Shown here piece by piece: positions 52,489-62,692 of a stretch of DNA of 64,000 nt. Both the position numbers and the translations under genes were made by a program. Origin of the DNA: Marchantia polymorpha subsp. ruderalis (Eukaryota > Streptophyta > Marchantiopsida > Marchantiales > Marchantiaceae); contig AP031352.1 in NCBI GenBank assembly GCA_037833965.1, forward strand, positions 29,886,501 to 29,950,500. Direction: 5' to 3'. The notes under the pieces were generated by a model. The model was not told where the DNA came from. It worked only from the letters and a program-made list of their open reading frames with translations, and searched no databases. Numbering within the stretch: the first letter of the stretch is position 1; each line of letters begins with the position of its first letter.

Positions 52489-53430
52489 GGTTCTTTCCCA
52501 TCAGAAGTGCAGACCAGGAACCCATTTCCTTTGCGTGTTTGTGTCCTTGAGTTCTGTCACCACGCACGAGGAGTTACAACTTAGCGTTCCGCATTTTGTA
52601 GCTGAAGGCCTTCGGCCGAATGTTCAGAGCTAGTACATTGGTTAGAGACTTGAGTAGTTCGGATCTGCACCTGCGGGTGACTGCCGATGCTCAGAGCCAG
52701 TGACTAGTTAGATACTTGAACAGTTTCGCCCCTACACCTTCGAGTGTTTCTTTCCGATTGTACTCCTTGGGATTTTTCCCCTGAATGCCAAAGTGAAGTT
52801 TTGCTACTTTGTGTAAGCCTTGGTTGTAAATTCAGGTTACGCTGCAACAGGCGCCTTGAGGGTAACCCCTGTAGTATTTCTGGGAATGACAAGTGCCTGA
52901 GAATTCAAACTCTTCAATAGACTGTTGTTGTGTTACTGGAATGTTTCACAGTGAGTCCTTCAGTGCGGACCTGTGTTCTCTGCGCGTTTTGTGAGTTGAG
53001 AGTGTTGTTCACCGCGTAGGAGTGACTTCGATCCGAAGTAGGCAGTCCAAACCGGGTTTCCTACACTAGCAGCAAGCTAGTGGAAGTGTTGTAAAAGCCG
53101 GAGTTGGAAGTCACTGCCCGCAGCTTTGCCGAGTGTACTCTTGAGAGACTTTCCCCCTGAAATCTTGAAGTAGAGGTCCTAACGGATCTCTGGGTTGTGT
53201 TTCTGTAGTTTCAGGTGTGTGTGTGTGTGTGTTACGCTGCACTGTGCGACCTCCGAGTGCGCTCCGAGTGGACACTTGCAGTATTTCTGGGAGTGACAGT
53301 CGCCTGAGAATTCAAACTCCTCAATAGTCTGTTAAAACGTGACACTTTGTACCCTGTGTGTTCCTCTGTCCCTGTGGGTTCGACCTTTCTACCACTATAT
53401 TGCAGTTTTAGCCTTTAGTGGGTTATTACA

Positions 53431-53843
53431 TAAGAAGCCGACAACTTCTTTTTGGCGCCGCTGCCGGGGACAGTTGCGTCAACACCGGGGTTTTTACGAG
53501 CAGCCATGCTCGGTGAATGTCGACTGGGGCTGGCGGGAGCAACCTAAGTGCTAGAGCTGTCCGCAAGTTCCGACGAGATTCAGAGAAGGCCGTGGAAGAG
53601 ACACGGCGTCAAAACAAGAAAATACCAAAAAGAGTACCTAAGCCTAGTTCGGCCGACATCCTTGGGGGACCTACCCCCGACGACTCGGAACCAAACTTGG
53701 TGCTTACAGTTCTACTAGATATTCCTTGCACGGACCCGCCTAGTGAAGTAGAACCGACCGCCCGAGAACCGTCGACAGACACACCGATGGCGGACGGACA
53801 AGCCAATGTGCGGCTACCTCAGCCGATTACTAAACATTCCTAC
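53431..53843 (+). mobile_element. Internal 3 stub: primer site and start of gag
   Basis: Begins with the 22-nt spacer and primer site (53453-53470), then the start of gag (ATG 53517), matching internal 2 base for base where compared. It ends abruptly near 53843, where family B LTR sequence begins. This is a truncated third unit of the chain. Confidence 0.9.
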
Positions 53844-54898
53844 TCGGAACCACGCGCTCATAAGAGGACATCAACTCAGAGGCGGAAGCGCCTTTGACGG
53901 CTGCGCAGCGGAAGAGAAGCGCCGGCCGGATGTACGCCTCCGACGTGGCGCGGACAGGCGGGTGCGCTGGCATAATTCGCGCCAGCGGGATATGCGCCGT
54001 CGGCGATATGCGGGCAGAACGGACAAAACAAGTGGTACGACTTGATGTGCGACTTGATGTGCGGCTCCAGCGAGGCGCCGACGGAGAAGGAATACGCCAG
54101 CGGCGATACGCCTCCGGCGATGGGCAGGTTGGGAAAAGACAACATAGTCGAAGCATACGCTCCGCTGCGGCGAACTCGAGTCCGGAAGCCCTCGGCGGCG
54201 GGAGAATTCAACGTTCACGCATGCGAATGCGCGCAGTGCGGAGTCGTGAATTCGAGCATGCGAGGGAGAACCGTTAGGCCGTATAGCCGGCTGCGTAATC
54301 AAGTTTGATTGTACCCAGTGAGAGCGTTGGGCGATCTTGAATTCGGAGAAGAAAAGTCTGCTCTCCTGTCTCGTTCTCTCATTCTTGATTGTGAGTTTTC
54401 CAGCTTCAGAGATTAAGCGCAAGGGCGGAGAGACCTGCAGTGAGAAGAGAGAGTGCGAAGACGAGTTGCGCGAAGATCTTGACGGACCTTGCAGAGAGTT
54501 TGCGAGCAGCGAAATTGGGCGCGCAAGAGAAGAGAGAGCGATTTCAGCCAGTGTCTGAGCGGCCGACGCGCAGCGGCGATTGTGAGAGATCGAGCGGAAG
54601 GGAAGAACGTCTGTGTGTGTACAGGGAAAGCAAGAAAGATGTCGAAGGTCCCCCAGCTGCGAGTGTCTCCACTCAGAGTGCCGCAGATCGGTCTGCGCGC
54701 ATTCCAAGATGTGTTGACAAGGTTGAAGCTTGATTTCCTCCTTTGGGGATGGAATTGGACGTGTCCGGAGATGGTGCGCGAGTATTTGCAGGAGAAACAC
54801 AAGCCCTCGCGCGGATTCCGCTCACACCCCGAGAGGTGGGACATTAGTGACTAGGCGCAGGTGTTAGGAAGATGTGCAGGCGAGGAAGGGTATCTCCT
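53844..54898 (+). mobile_element. Old family B LTR fragment
   Basis: Diverged homologue of about 55478-56510 in the right-hand B LTR: palindrome-rich U3, then the start of a U3 protein frame (conserved MSKVPQLRVSPLRVPQIGLRAF region, split here as MSKVPQLRVS and LRVPQIGLRAF). Its left end is the junction with internal 3 and lacks the LTR terminus. Its right end is cut by the B LTR that starts at 54899. The U3 frame is only a fragment with one or more breaks. Confidence 0.8.
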
Positions 54899-56249
54899 TG
54901 TGGTAACACACTTTTTGTTTTTTTTGCAGAATTTAAACAATTTTAGAAAACTAGTACCAAAGCAGTGTTTGTAGCTAGAGAAGGGTACGCTAAATAGAGT
55001 GGATTGATGAGATCGTCACGAGGGCACAAAGAATCACGTAGTCGGATGTACCAACGCCAACGTCTTCGGCGCCTTCGGCAAAGACTTCTTTTTGAGGTGT
55101 CTCTACTCACGCGCCTCTAGCGTACAAGGAAGCTACGCTTCCGGCGCAGACACCTCAGGAGGAGGTTTTGCTAAAGACGTTAGGAGAAGGGCCCGGACCT
55201 CTAAAGGCATCCGACCATGAGTGCGCCTTCGGCGAAGCGCCGCTAGCGCGGAAAGGGAAAACCTTCATAACAATCGGGATACACGGTAGATCCAGTTGGT
55301 TGAAGTTGCATTAGAAAGAGCTCGGGACGCTCGTTCTAACGAGCCCAAGAGCGCCGGAGATGGATCAGGAATGGAGAAGTTATGAGCGTCGGAAAACTCG
55401 TAGCCGGACATGCGCCGTTCGCGCTAGGGTTCACAGCCGGAAAGGATTCCCGTACGCCCTCGGCGATGCGCCTTCGGCGGAATCACGCGCTCACAGGAGG
55501 AAACCAACTCAGAGTCGGAAGCGCCTTTGGCGGCTGTTCATGGAAGGAAAGCGCCGGTCGGATGTACGCCTCCGACGTGGCGCTGACGGCCGGATGCGCT
55601 GGCACGAGTTGCGCTGACGGATATGCGCTGGCAGCAACGGACGAGGCATAAAGGACAAAATAGGCGGTACGACTGCGCGCCGGCGTAATTCGCTCCGGCT
55701 GGATGTGCGCCTCCAGCAAGGCGCCGACGGATAATGAACGCACCAGCGGCGACACGCCTCCGGAGAAGGGCGGGTTAGGAAAAGACAACAGGGCCGACGT
55801 ATACCCTGCAGCGGACTCGAGTCCGGAAGGTGGCGGCGGCGGGAGAATTCAACGTTTAAGCATGCGAATGCGCGCAAGGCGGAGACGTGAATTCGCGCAT
55901 GCAAAGGGCGAACCGTTAAGCCGTATAGCCGGCTGCGTACGTTGCAACCAGTAAGAACGTTGGACGTTCTTGAAATCGGAGAAGAAAAGACTGCGCTCCA
56001 GTCTCATTCTCTCATTCTTGACTTTGCAATTTCCAGTTCCAAGATTACGCGCAAGGGCGGAGCGACCTGCAGTGAGAGTAGAGAGTGCGGAGACGAGTTG
56101 CACAAGGATCTTGGCGGACCTCGAAAGAATTGGGAGTAGCGATCTTGAACGAGCGCAGAGAGAGTGAGCAGTCAGTGCTTGAGTGGCCGACGCGCAGTGG
56201 CGATTGTGAGAGAGTGAGCGAAAGAACGTTTGTGTGTGCAGGCAACGCA
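54899..56249 (+). other. Non-coding U3 of the B LTR
   Basis: 1.35 kb with many GCC/GGC inverted repeats (GCGCCTTCGGC type) but few of the CTGTGCACAG palindromes typical of family A. Just before the U3 ATG is TTGTGTGTGCAGGC, which resembles a splice acceptor. No TATA is obvious. Confidence 0.6.
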
Positions 56250-58805
56250 ATGTCGAAGGTTCCCCAACTGCGAGTGTCTCCACTCAGGGTGCCGCAGATC
56301 GGTCTACGCGCATTTCAAGATGTGCTGACGAGGCTGAAGCTCGATTTTCTCCTCTGGGGGTGGAATTGGACGTGTCCGGAGATGGTGCGCGAGTATCTGC
56401 AAGAGAGACACAAGCCTTCTCGCGGATTTCGCCCACACCCAGAGAGATGGGAAATTTGCAATTGGGCGCAGGTGTTGGGCAGGTGTGCCGGCGAGGAAGG
56501 GGATCTCCTCTTCGAGGCCGATAGCGTGAAGGTGTCCCAGGAGGAAGAAGTCTCTTACAATGAGCTCTTCAAAGTGGCCAGACATCCCAAGAACGGTTTC
56601 CGGACTCGGGATTACAAGGATCGATTGCGGAGAAATGTCGCGACAGCATTGCTGCAGATATTGCAGCCGACCAAGACCGCTTACATGCATGGTTGGCAGG
56701 TAGAGTTCGTGGAGCTAGTGTTGTCAGGAGCTCCGGTGCATTGGGCACGGCTCCTGTGGAAGGTGACGCGCCAACATGCGCAAGAAGAGAGGGGAGGAAC
56801 GCTCAATCATCTATCGCCTTACTTAATCGTGTTTTACCGGGCGATGGGATGTTTGACGAATGCTGAGAAAACTCGGTTTCCGCAGCTGAGCCGGTCTTAT
56901 CCAGGTAGATATTCGAGGGAGGCCGAAGTAGACACGGATCCGGACGAGGAACCTGCCAGTACGCCTCCGGCTCCGGCTCCAGCCAGAGCAGCAGAAGAAC
57001 GTCGAAGTGAGCGCATTCCGCGCAAGCGGAAGTGGGATGAGAGACCTGAGGACAGGCAGCCGGAAGTACCAGCTGCGCCGACTCGTGGTCGGCCCACCCC
57101 CGAGCCTCATAGTCGACCAAAACAGAGGGCACGCAGGATGCCAACTGTTACTGAGGAGACCAGGCGAACTCCGACCCGGCGGAATCTCACACAGGAAGAG
57201 ATAATCGCTCAGGTTCTAGGGAAGACGGCAGAAACCTCTGCACAGAAGGCACCACGGCCTTCGAGAGGAGATGGACGGACTGACAGCCGGCCGACTGCGA
57301 GTCGGATGACTGAAGGTCGACAGACGGAAGGAAGGCCAACTGAACGGCGCGTTGAACCGGACAGCAGGCCGGAAACGGAAGAGAGTTTGGCTGACGAGCC
57401 AATAATCCTCAGAGGGTCGTCTTCGGCGGAAGGCACTTCTGGAAGAACGCCCCCAACAAGCAGGCCAAGTGGAGTCAAGACGCGCAGGGTGTATCCGACT
57501 CCCAGTCGGACAACTGCTGGTCGGCCGACTGCGAGTCGGACAACAGAGAGTCAGCCGGATTCGCCGACTGCGAGACGGATGGGGCCAACGACCAGTGTGC
57601 GGACGCCTTCGGCGGACGCACCTTCAGCAAGGACACCTTCCGCGCAGATTGCGCCGGAAGGACAGGCAGCAGAAGCGGGCGGTGCAAGAGTGACAAAAGT
57701 CACTGCGGCGTCGACCCCTTCACAAACCGAAGATCGAGCCGGAACAGGGGCTCAAGCAGTGGGATCTCCCACTGCCCTGGATATTTTAGCAGGCAGTGGA
57801 GCAGCAGTCGCAGCAGAAGCTGCTGCGCGCCACAGTTCCAGGGAGTCGCCAAGGGATTCGGTGGCGACTGAGATCCTCGAGACTGAGGATGAGACAAGCT
57901 CGGAAGAGCAAGAAGAGGATTCGGTGCAGAAAACGCCAACAGGGGTGCTGTGCGAACAGATAGTTCCACTCCTGCGATATCTGGATCGCAAGACATCCAA
58001 ATACGCAAGTGCCTTAAAACCGCAGTCTTATGTGGAGACAATCAGGCGAAGGACGAGGAGCAAGGTGGCAAGGTGGGCCTCTAGATGCGGAGTATATGTG
58101 GATAGGAACACCGCCCTCCGACAACACCTGGCGGTCACCCAGAAGCTGTACCAAGCCTTGCAGCAGCAGAAGGAGGATGCGGCGACGAAGAGTCAGGCGG
58201 AGGCCGAACTAATACGGGCAAAGATCGAGTCGGAACTGCAGGAGGAGCGGAGACAGAACGAAGTCCTAGCAGCCGAGCTTGCGCGCCAGACGCGCGCCTT
58301 AGAGGAAAGTCAAAGAGCCCGGAAGGAGGATGAGGAGTTGTTGTGCAACTTGCAAACCGAGTGCTCGGATTTGAGGACACAACGTGCGGATTTAGAAATG
58401 CAGCTGGCAGAGGTGGAGAGCAGCTGCAGGGCACGAGGAGAGTTGGCGGCACGGGTGACTCGTTGTCTAAACGGATACACCCATTGGGAGGTGGCAGCTC
58501 AAGAGAGGGTTACACTCCGGGAGTTCGAGCTTCGGGCGGCGGCATTGACGGAAGGTGACAGTCGGAGTCGGCGGCGAGTGGCAAGAAAATTAGAAACTTT
58601 CTTGTCGGGTGCGCGCGACACTATGGCGCACTTGCAGTCGGAAGTCACTGCAGCACTCCGACGCCTGGGGTTACGCAGCCGGTCGGAAGACTGGCAAGGT
58701 AGAGATAGTACGCGGAGCAGTCCGGCGCGCAGGAGGCGCAGCACCGGATCTGCTGAGTGCAGTAGAGTAGTTTGGTTTCGCGCAGATGCTGCGAGTGGTA
58801 GATAG
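56250..58805 (+). CDS. Family B U3-encoded protein, 851 aa, function unknown
   Basis: Uninterrupted frame. ATG 56250 (MSKVPQLRVSPLRVPQ) is chosen because it aligns with Met85 of the family A protein in a shared AACGCAATG context; the frame is open further upstream but without an ATG. The N-terminal domain (about residues 1-240: LDFLLWGWNWTC, LGRCAGEEGDLLFEADS, NGFRTRDYKDRLRR, NHLSPYLIVFYR) is roughly half identical to family A. The middle is disordered and Pro/Thr/Arg/Ser-rich, with repeats around TASR and GRPT encoded by GGCCGACTGCGAGTCGG-type palindromes. The C-terminus has LLRYLDRK and a long coiled coil, ending in an Arg-rich tail (RRRRSTGSAECS). The stop lies 33 bp before the TATA box. 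An unrecognised retroelement accessory protein; preservation in two families suggests it is used. Confidence 0.8.
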   Translation: MSKVPQLRVSPLRVPQIGLRAFQDVLTRLKLDFLLWGWNWTCPEMVREYLQERHKPSRGFRPHPERWEICNWAQVLGRCAGEEGDLLFEADSVKVSQEEEVSYNELFKVARHPKNGFRTRDYKDRLRRNVATALLQILQPTKTAYMHGWQVEFVELVLSGAPVHWARLLWKVTRQHAQEERGGTLNHLSPYLIVFYRAMGCLTNAEKTRFPQLSRSYPGRYSREAEVDTDPDEEPASTPPAPAPARAAEERRSERIPRKRKWDERPEDRQPEVPAAPTRGRPTPEPHSRPKQRARRMPTVTEETRRTPTRRNLTQEEIIAQVLGKTAETSAQKAPRPSRGDGRTDSRPTASRMTEGRQTEGRPTERRVEPDSRPETEESLADEPIILRGSSSAEGTSGRTPPTSRPSGVKTRRVYPTPSRTTAGRPTASRTTESQPDSPTARRMGPTTSVRTPSADAPSARTPSAQIAPEGQAAEAGGARVTKVTAASTPSQTEDRAGTGAQAVGSPTALDILAGSGAAVAAEAAARHSSRESPRDSVATEILETEDETSSEEQEEDSVQKTPTGVLCEQIVPLLRYLDRKTSKYASALKPQSYVETIRRRTRSKVARWASRCGVYVDRNTALRQHLAVTQKLYQALQQQKEDAATKSQAEAELIRAKIESELQEERRQNEVLAAELARQTRALEESQRARKEDEELLCNLQTECSDLRTQRADLEMQLAEVESSCRARGELAARVTRCLNGYTHWEVAAQERVTLREFELRAAALTEGDSRSRRRVARKLETFLSGARDTMAHLQSEVTAALRRLGLRSRSEDWQGRDSTRSSPARRRRSTGSAECSRVVWFRADAASGR

Positions 58806-58838
58806 GATAGCGTAGTGCTAGTTAGGATCTTTTGAGAG

Positions 58839-58867
58839 TATAAAGTAGATCAAGGCGTTTTGCCTTG
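58839..58867 (+). promoter_or_regulatory. Family B TATA box and hairpin
   Basis: TATAAAG (58839-58845), then CAAGGC-GTTTT-GCCTTG (58851-58867). Same spacing and loop as family A, with one compensatory base-pair change in the stem. Confidence 0.75.
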
Positions 58868-59765
58868 GGACTCTTCCAGTTTCGGAAGTGCAGATCAGGA
58901 ACTCACTTTCTTGGCGTGTTTGTGCATTTTGGTCCTGGCACCACGTAGAGAAGCTGCAGCATAGCGAAGTTACCGTATGTTGTAGTTGAAGGCCTTCGGC
59001 TGAATGTTCAGAGCTCGCACCCGGTTAGAGACTTGAGTAGTGCGGATCTGCACCTGCGGGTGATTTCTGATGCTCAGAGCCGGCTGCGAGTTAGAGACTT
59101 GAACAGTTCCCCCTTACTCCTTCGAGTGACATATCCTGATTGTACTCCTACGGGAAGTTTCCCCTGAATGCCAATGTGAAGTTTCATTACTTCGTGTAAA
59201 CCTTGGTTTGTAATTCAGGTTGTGTGTGTGTTACTGGATCGTGTTTTCAGTAAGTTCTCAGTCGGGTCTGCACTCCCTGCGTTTTGTGTGATAGTCGAGG
59301 GTGACGTCCACGGCGTACGTAGAGGCTTCGTTCCGAAGTGAGAAGTCCAGTCCGGGTACCCCCGCTAGTTCCTGGCGGAAGGGCAGTAAAAGCCGGAGTG
59401 GGAGGCACTTCCTGCAGAACCTCTGAGTGAACTTGCGAGACACTTTCCTCCTGAAATCCGAAGCGGAGGTCCTGACCGACCTCCGAGTTGTGCTTTTTGC
59501 CAGTTTCAGGTGTGTGTGTGTGTGTGTGTTGAGTGACCAAGCTGTACCGTGCATCCTCCGAGCATCCTCCGAGTTGAGTTCCTCCTCCGAGTCGAGCCTC
59601 CGAGTCGAGCACTACAGTATTTCTGGGAGTGACAGTCGCCTAGAATTCAAACTCTACCAAAAGTCTGTTAAATGTGACACTTTTACTCTGTGTGTTGCCT
59701 CTGTCCCTGTGGGTTCGATCTTTTTACCACCATACTGCAGTTTTAGCCTTTGGTGGGTTATTACA

Positions 59766-59805
59766 TAAGGAGCCGACAACTTCTTTTTGGCGCCGCTGCC
59801 GGGGA
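59766..59805 (+). other. Family B primer-binding site with 22-nt spacer
   Basis: TGGCGCCGCTGCCGGGGA at 59788-59805, identical to family A. The spacer AAGGAG...CTTCTT can still pair, with one G-T wobble replacing an A-T pair. Confidence 0.85.
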
Positions 59806-59837
59806 CAGTGCGTCAACACCAGAAACCTTGAGCAGCA

Positions 59838-59879
59838 ATGCTCGGTGAATGTCGACGAGCGATAGTGTGGGAAACCTGA
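59838..59879 (+). CDS. 13-codon upstream frame overlapping the family B gag start
   Basis: MLGECRRAIVWET then stop; it starts 11 bases before the gag ATG at 59849. Same length and first six residues as the family A frame. Confidence 0.45.
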   Translation: MLGECRRAIVWET

Positions 59880-62686
59880 GTGCGAGAGCCACACGGAAAC
59901 TCCGTCGAGATTCAGAAAAAGCCGTGGAAACAAAACGGCGAACTAAAAAGAAGACTCCCGGTGAGGACTCTGCAGAAAGATCGCCATCACCGACTACTGG
60001 AAGACAAAGGTGTTCCAGTTCACCTACCGAGAGCATTGAGCTAACGATTCTATTGGACATCCCTCCGACAGGAACTCTTCCTAAGTTTGGCCAACCTAGG
60101 ATCAGTCCGTCGACAGGATCACCGATGGCAGAACATCAAGCCAATCTCCGCCAGGTGTTTTCCCAACCTACCACCAAACATTCGTATCCAAGATACACGG
60201 GAACGGGCGACGACGATGATGCAGATTCATACATAAAGCTCTTCGAGTCTGTCTCCATCGCCAATCGTGAGACCAGTGATGAAGACAGATTACGAATCTT
60301 TCCTAGCCTGCTACGCAAACGAGCGCGTAGCTGGTACAACCATGAGAGCACCGACCCCACTGGCATCCGGACCTGGGCTCAGCTCAAGGAAAAGTTTCTG
60401 AAGCGGTTCCGCGAACTCGGATATGACAGTCGAGTTCTGACCCGGCTTCGAAATCTTCGACGCGAGCGGAAGGAGAATCTTCGAGACTACACTGAGAGAT
60501 TCCAAGACCTCCTAGATCGAATTCCGAAGACAGGCCCGGGAGAACCGTATTCGGTACAACAGGCAGTCGATTGGTATGTGACAGGGCTCCCAAGAGAAAT
60601 GGAGACCTTCTGTAGGAGAGGCAAGACTGACACAATCCAAGATGTGATAGCTTCCGCGGAGACCTTTGAGACGTCAACCCTTGACACTCGAAGACGCGAC
60701 CGACGGTCGACGAAGAAGAAGTCGCAAGGCGGACGTCGGAAGAGAAGGAACTCGCCTTCCTCGACAGAAGAATCAAGCTCCTCCGAATCAAGTTCTTCCT
60801 CGGAAGAGGAAGAGGACTCGTCATCTTCAGAAGAAGAAAGACGGAAGAAGAAACGCAGTGCGATCAAGAAGAAGGATCGAGGTAAGGGAATCCCAGTGAA
60901 GACTCAAGGGGACATCGCAGCCAAGGTAGACAACCTGGTGAAGAATTTTGCGGACCTGAAAGTTCATGTAGTGGGAGGCCAAGACCGACGTAAATCACCT
61001 GCAAGACAACGAGCGAATCTCTGGTGTACTACGTGCGGACAGGTGGGACATGCCAACACGGAGTGCATGTCCGCGAGGCCATCTTACCCAGTGAATGCGG
61101 TCGAATGGGCACCACAGTGGGAGAACCCCATGTATTATGCTGAGCCGCCTATGTATTATGCTGAGCAGGTGGAGGACACCGCCTACTCGGTACAGACAGC
61201 TCCAGCTACAACTCCGAACCCACCGGTGCATATACCGCGCTTTGTTCCGAGGGAAATGGCGGGTACACTCCCACCAAGACGCATGGCACCTCCAGGAAAT
61301 CACACAGGAAATCACCGACCTCGACCACAATTCGATGGTTGCTACAACTGCGGAGACATGGGGCATTACGCGCCAAGTTGTCCCCACCCGAGGAAGCCAA
61401 TGGGGTATGCACCATTGTGCAGCAATTGCAAGAAGTCCGGACATACAGCAGCTGAATGTGACCAGCCCCAAATCCCTAGGCCAGCCGTGCGTTTCGTATC
61501 AACACCTGGCAAGGAAGAGGTGCAGGTCAACCAGGTAGAACTGAGTCTGGACCCAGCTGAAGGAGACGAAGTATGGCCAGAGGAAGAAGTAATGTGCGGC
61601 CGGGTAGAAACCCGAAGTTCGAAGAGGAGAGGAGAAGGCCATGAGGACACTCGCCGCCTCGAGCGTAGGGAAGAGAGGAGGAAGTCTAAAGAAGTTAGAG
61701 AAGGCCAAAGGAGACCGCCAAGTACACCTCCGGCTATGAGAAACACCCAGCCGGAGCAGAACTCAGAAAAGGCGGACAGGTATTCAGAAGAGTTCCGGAC
61801 TCGAGATTACCTTCCGGACATCAAAGATGAGGTGAGTCACCTCATCAAGGAAGCACTGGGCGCCGGAATGACATCCGACGACCGGAAGGCAGTTAGGCCC
61901 CCTACACCCCTTCCGACCGCGAGTACAGGGAAACTTCCGGCCGTGACTTCCAGCACTCCCTACGACATAGTGAAAGACATGGGGAGCCAGAGGGCAAATA
62001 TTTCCTTCCACCAGTTGTTGGAAGACAATAAGACGTACAGGAGGATGCTGATGCTTTCGTTGCGCCGACCACGCAAACCCCGAAAAGAGAAACTTCCGGC
62101 TGTGTACAGAGTGGAAGGAGGAGACCTGGGACCTCCAGAGATCGAAGTAGAGATCGGAGGCTGCGTCATTCAGAAGGTACCAGTGGACTCCGGCTCGGGC
62201 GTGAATATCATGACCGAGGAGACAGCGAACTCCTTGGGGTTCCAGACCTTCGAGCCTACATCCCGAGTATTGCGACTGGCCGATCAAACACGCAGAATGC
62301 CACTAGGAATGTTGAGCAATGTGAGAACCAACATTGGAGGAGTGGACTTTCAACTGTCCTACATAATACTGCAACCTCTGATGAAGAAAGGTTATGATGT
62401 GCTGCTTGGCAGACCGTGGCTATACGAAGCCAAAGCAAGGTGTGACTGGAGTAGGAAGAGATTACAGTTCCGTAGCCCTGCGGACCCTCCGACTGTCATT
62501 ACCGTACCGTGGACCAAGGTACCCCATGAGGGCGAAACACCTTCCACCACCTCCGGTTACACAACCGGAGGGGAGACCAGCTCAACATGCACTTCAGAGA
62601 CCGAAACGTCGGAAGACTTTGTGGGCTACGTCACTTGCTGCTCCATTGAGGAGGAAAGAGACGAGGTGTATCCGGATGAGGAATAG
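59849..62686 (+). CDS. gag-pro: Family B Gag-protease
   Basis: 945 aa, looks whole. Capsid-type Gag domain (DSYIKLFESVSIANRE, ARSWYNHES, FLKRFRELGYDSRV), a long Ser/Glu-rich linker, three CX2CX4HX4C knuckles (CTTCGQVGHANTEC, CYNCGDMGHYAPSC, CSNCKKSGHTAAEC), a short MYYAEPP tandem repeat between the first and second knuckles, and a protease with DSGSGVNIM (near 62189) and VLLGRPWL. It is colinear with family A gag-protease. It ends at UAG-CAA-CUA with pol in the same frame. Confidence 0.92.
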   Translation: MSTSDSVGNLSARATRKLRRDSEKAVETKRRTKKKTPGEDSAERSPSPTTGRQRCSSSPTESIELTILLDIPPTGTLPKFGQPRISPSTGSPMAEHQANLRQVFSQPTTKHSYPRYTGTGDDDDADSYIKLFESVSIANRETSDEDRLRIFPSLLRKRARSWYNHESTDPTGIRTWAQLKEKFLKRFRELGYDSRVLTRLRNLRRERKENLRDYTERFQDLLDRIPKTGPGEPYSVQQAVDWYVTGLPREMETFCRRGKTDTIQDVIASAETFETSTLDTRRRDRRSTKKKSQGGRRKRRNSPSSTEESSSSESSSSSEEEEDSSSSEEERRKKKRSAIKKKDRGKGIPVKTQGDIAAKVDNLVKNFADLKVHVVGGQDRRKSPARQRANLWCTTCGQVGHANTECMSARPSYPVNAVEWAPQWENPMYYAEPPMYYAEQVEDTAYSVQTAPATTPNPPVHIPRFVPREMAGTLPPRRMAPPGNHTGNHRPRPQFDGCYNCGDMGHYAPSCPHPRKPMGYAPLCSNCKKSGHTAAECDQPQIPRPAVRFVSTPGKEEVQVNQVELSLDPAEGDEVWPEEEVMCGRVETRSSKRRGEGHEDTRRLERREERRKSKEVREGQRRPPSTPPAMRNTQPEQNSEKADRYSEEFRTRDYLPDIKDEVSHLIKEALGAGMTSDDRKAVRPPTPLPTASTGKLPAVTSSTPYDIVKDMGSQRANISFHQLLEDNKTYRRMLMLSLRRPRKPRKEKLPAVYRVEGGDLGPPEIEVEIGGCVIQKVPVDSGSGVNIMTEETANSLGFQTFEPTSRVLRLADQTRRMPLGMLSNVRTNIGGVDFQLSYIILQPLMKKGYDVLLGRPWLYEAKARCDWSRKRLQFRSPADPPTVITVPWTKVPHEGETPSTTSGYTTGGETSSTCTSETETSEDFVGYVTCCSIEEERDEVYPDEE

Positions 62687-62692
62687 CAACTA
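62684..62692 (+). promoter_or_regulatory. Family B gag-pro/pol junction (UAG CAA CUA)
   Basis: UAG followed by CAACTA fits the UAG-CAR-YYA leaky-stop consensus. It differs from family A only at a Y position that the consensus allows. Confidence 0.7.

Larger units (their letters stand above)
36845..53430 (+). mobile_element. Element Y: internal 2 (split by a solo LTR) and LTR3
   Basis: Internal 2 begins directly after LTR2 with the spacer and primer site (36867-36884). It contains gag-protease split by a solo LTR at 38128-43521, then a pol that looks whole, a polypurine tract and LTR3 (48040-53430). The LTR preceding it is the mosaic LTR2, whose right part matches LTR3. Internal 2 therefore plausibly once belonged with an LTR3-type 5' LTR, perhaps LTR0. 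Confidence 0.85.
48040..53430 (+). repeat. LTR3, family A
   Basis: 5391 bp with standard ends. The left part agrees with LTR0 (ACCCTGGCAG, GCCGCAGTAAGGACAGG, GAAGGGCGG, GAGCCGACC) and the right part with LTR2. It is followed at 53431 by the start of a third internal region rather than by host DNA, so it is not the outer edge of a simple insertion. Confidence 0.92.
54899..59765 (+). repeat. Family B 5' LTR, carries an intact U3 frame
   Basis: 4867 bp, starting TGTGGTAACACAC and ending GGGTTATTACA, then a 22-nt spacer and the primer site. It contains non-coding U3 (54899-56249), the U3 frame (56250-58805), TATA and hairpin, and about 900 bp of R-U5 with a (TG)n tract near 59511-59530. Confidence 0.92.
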
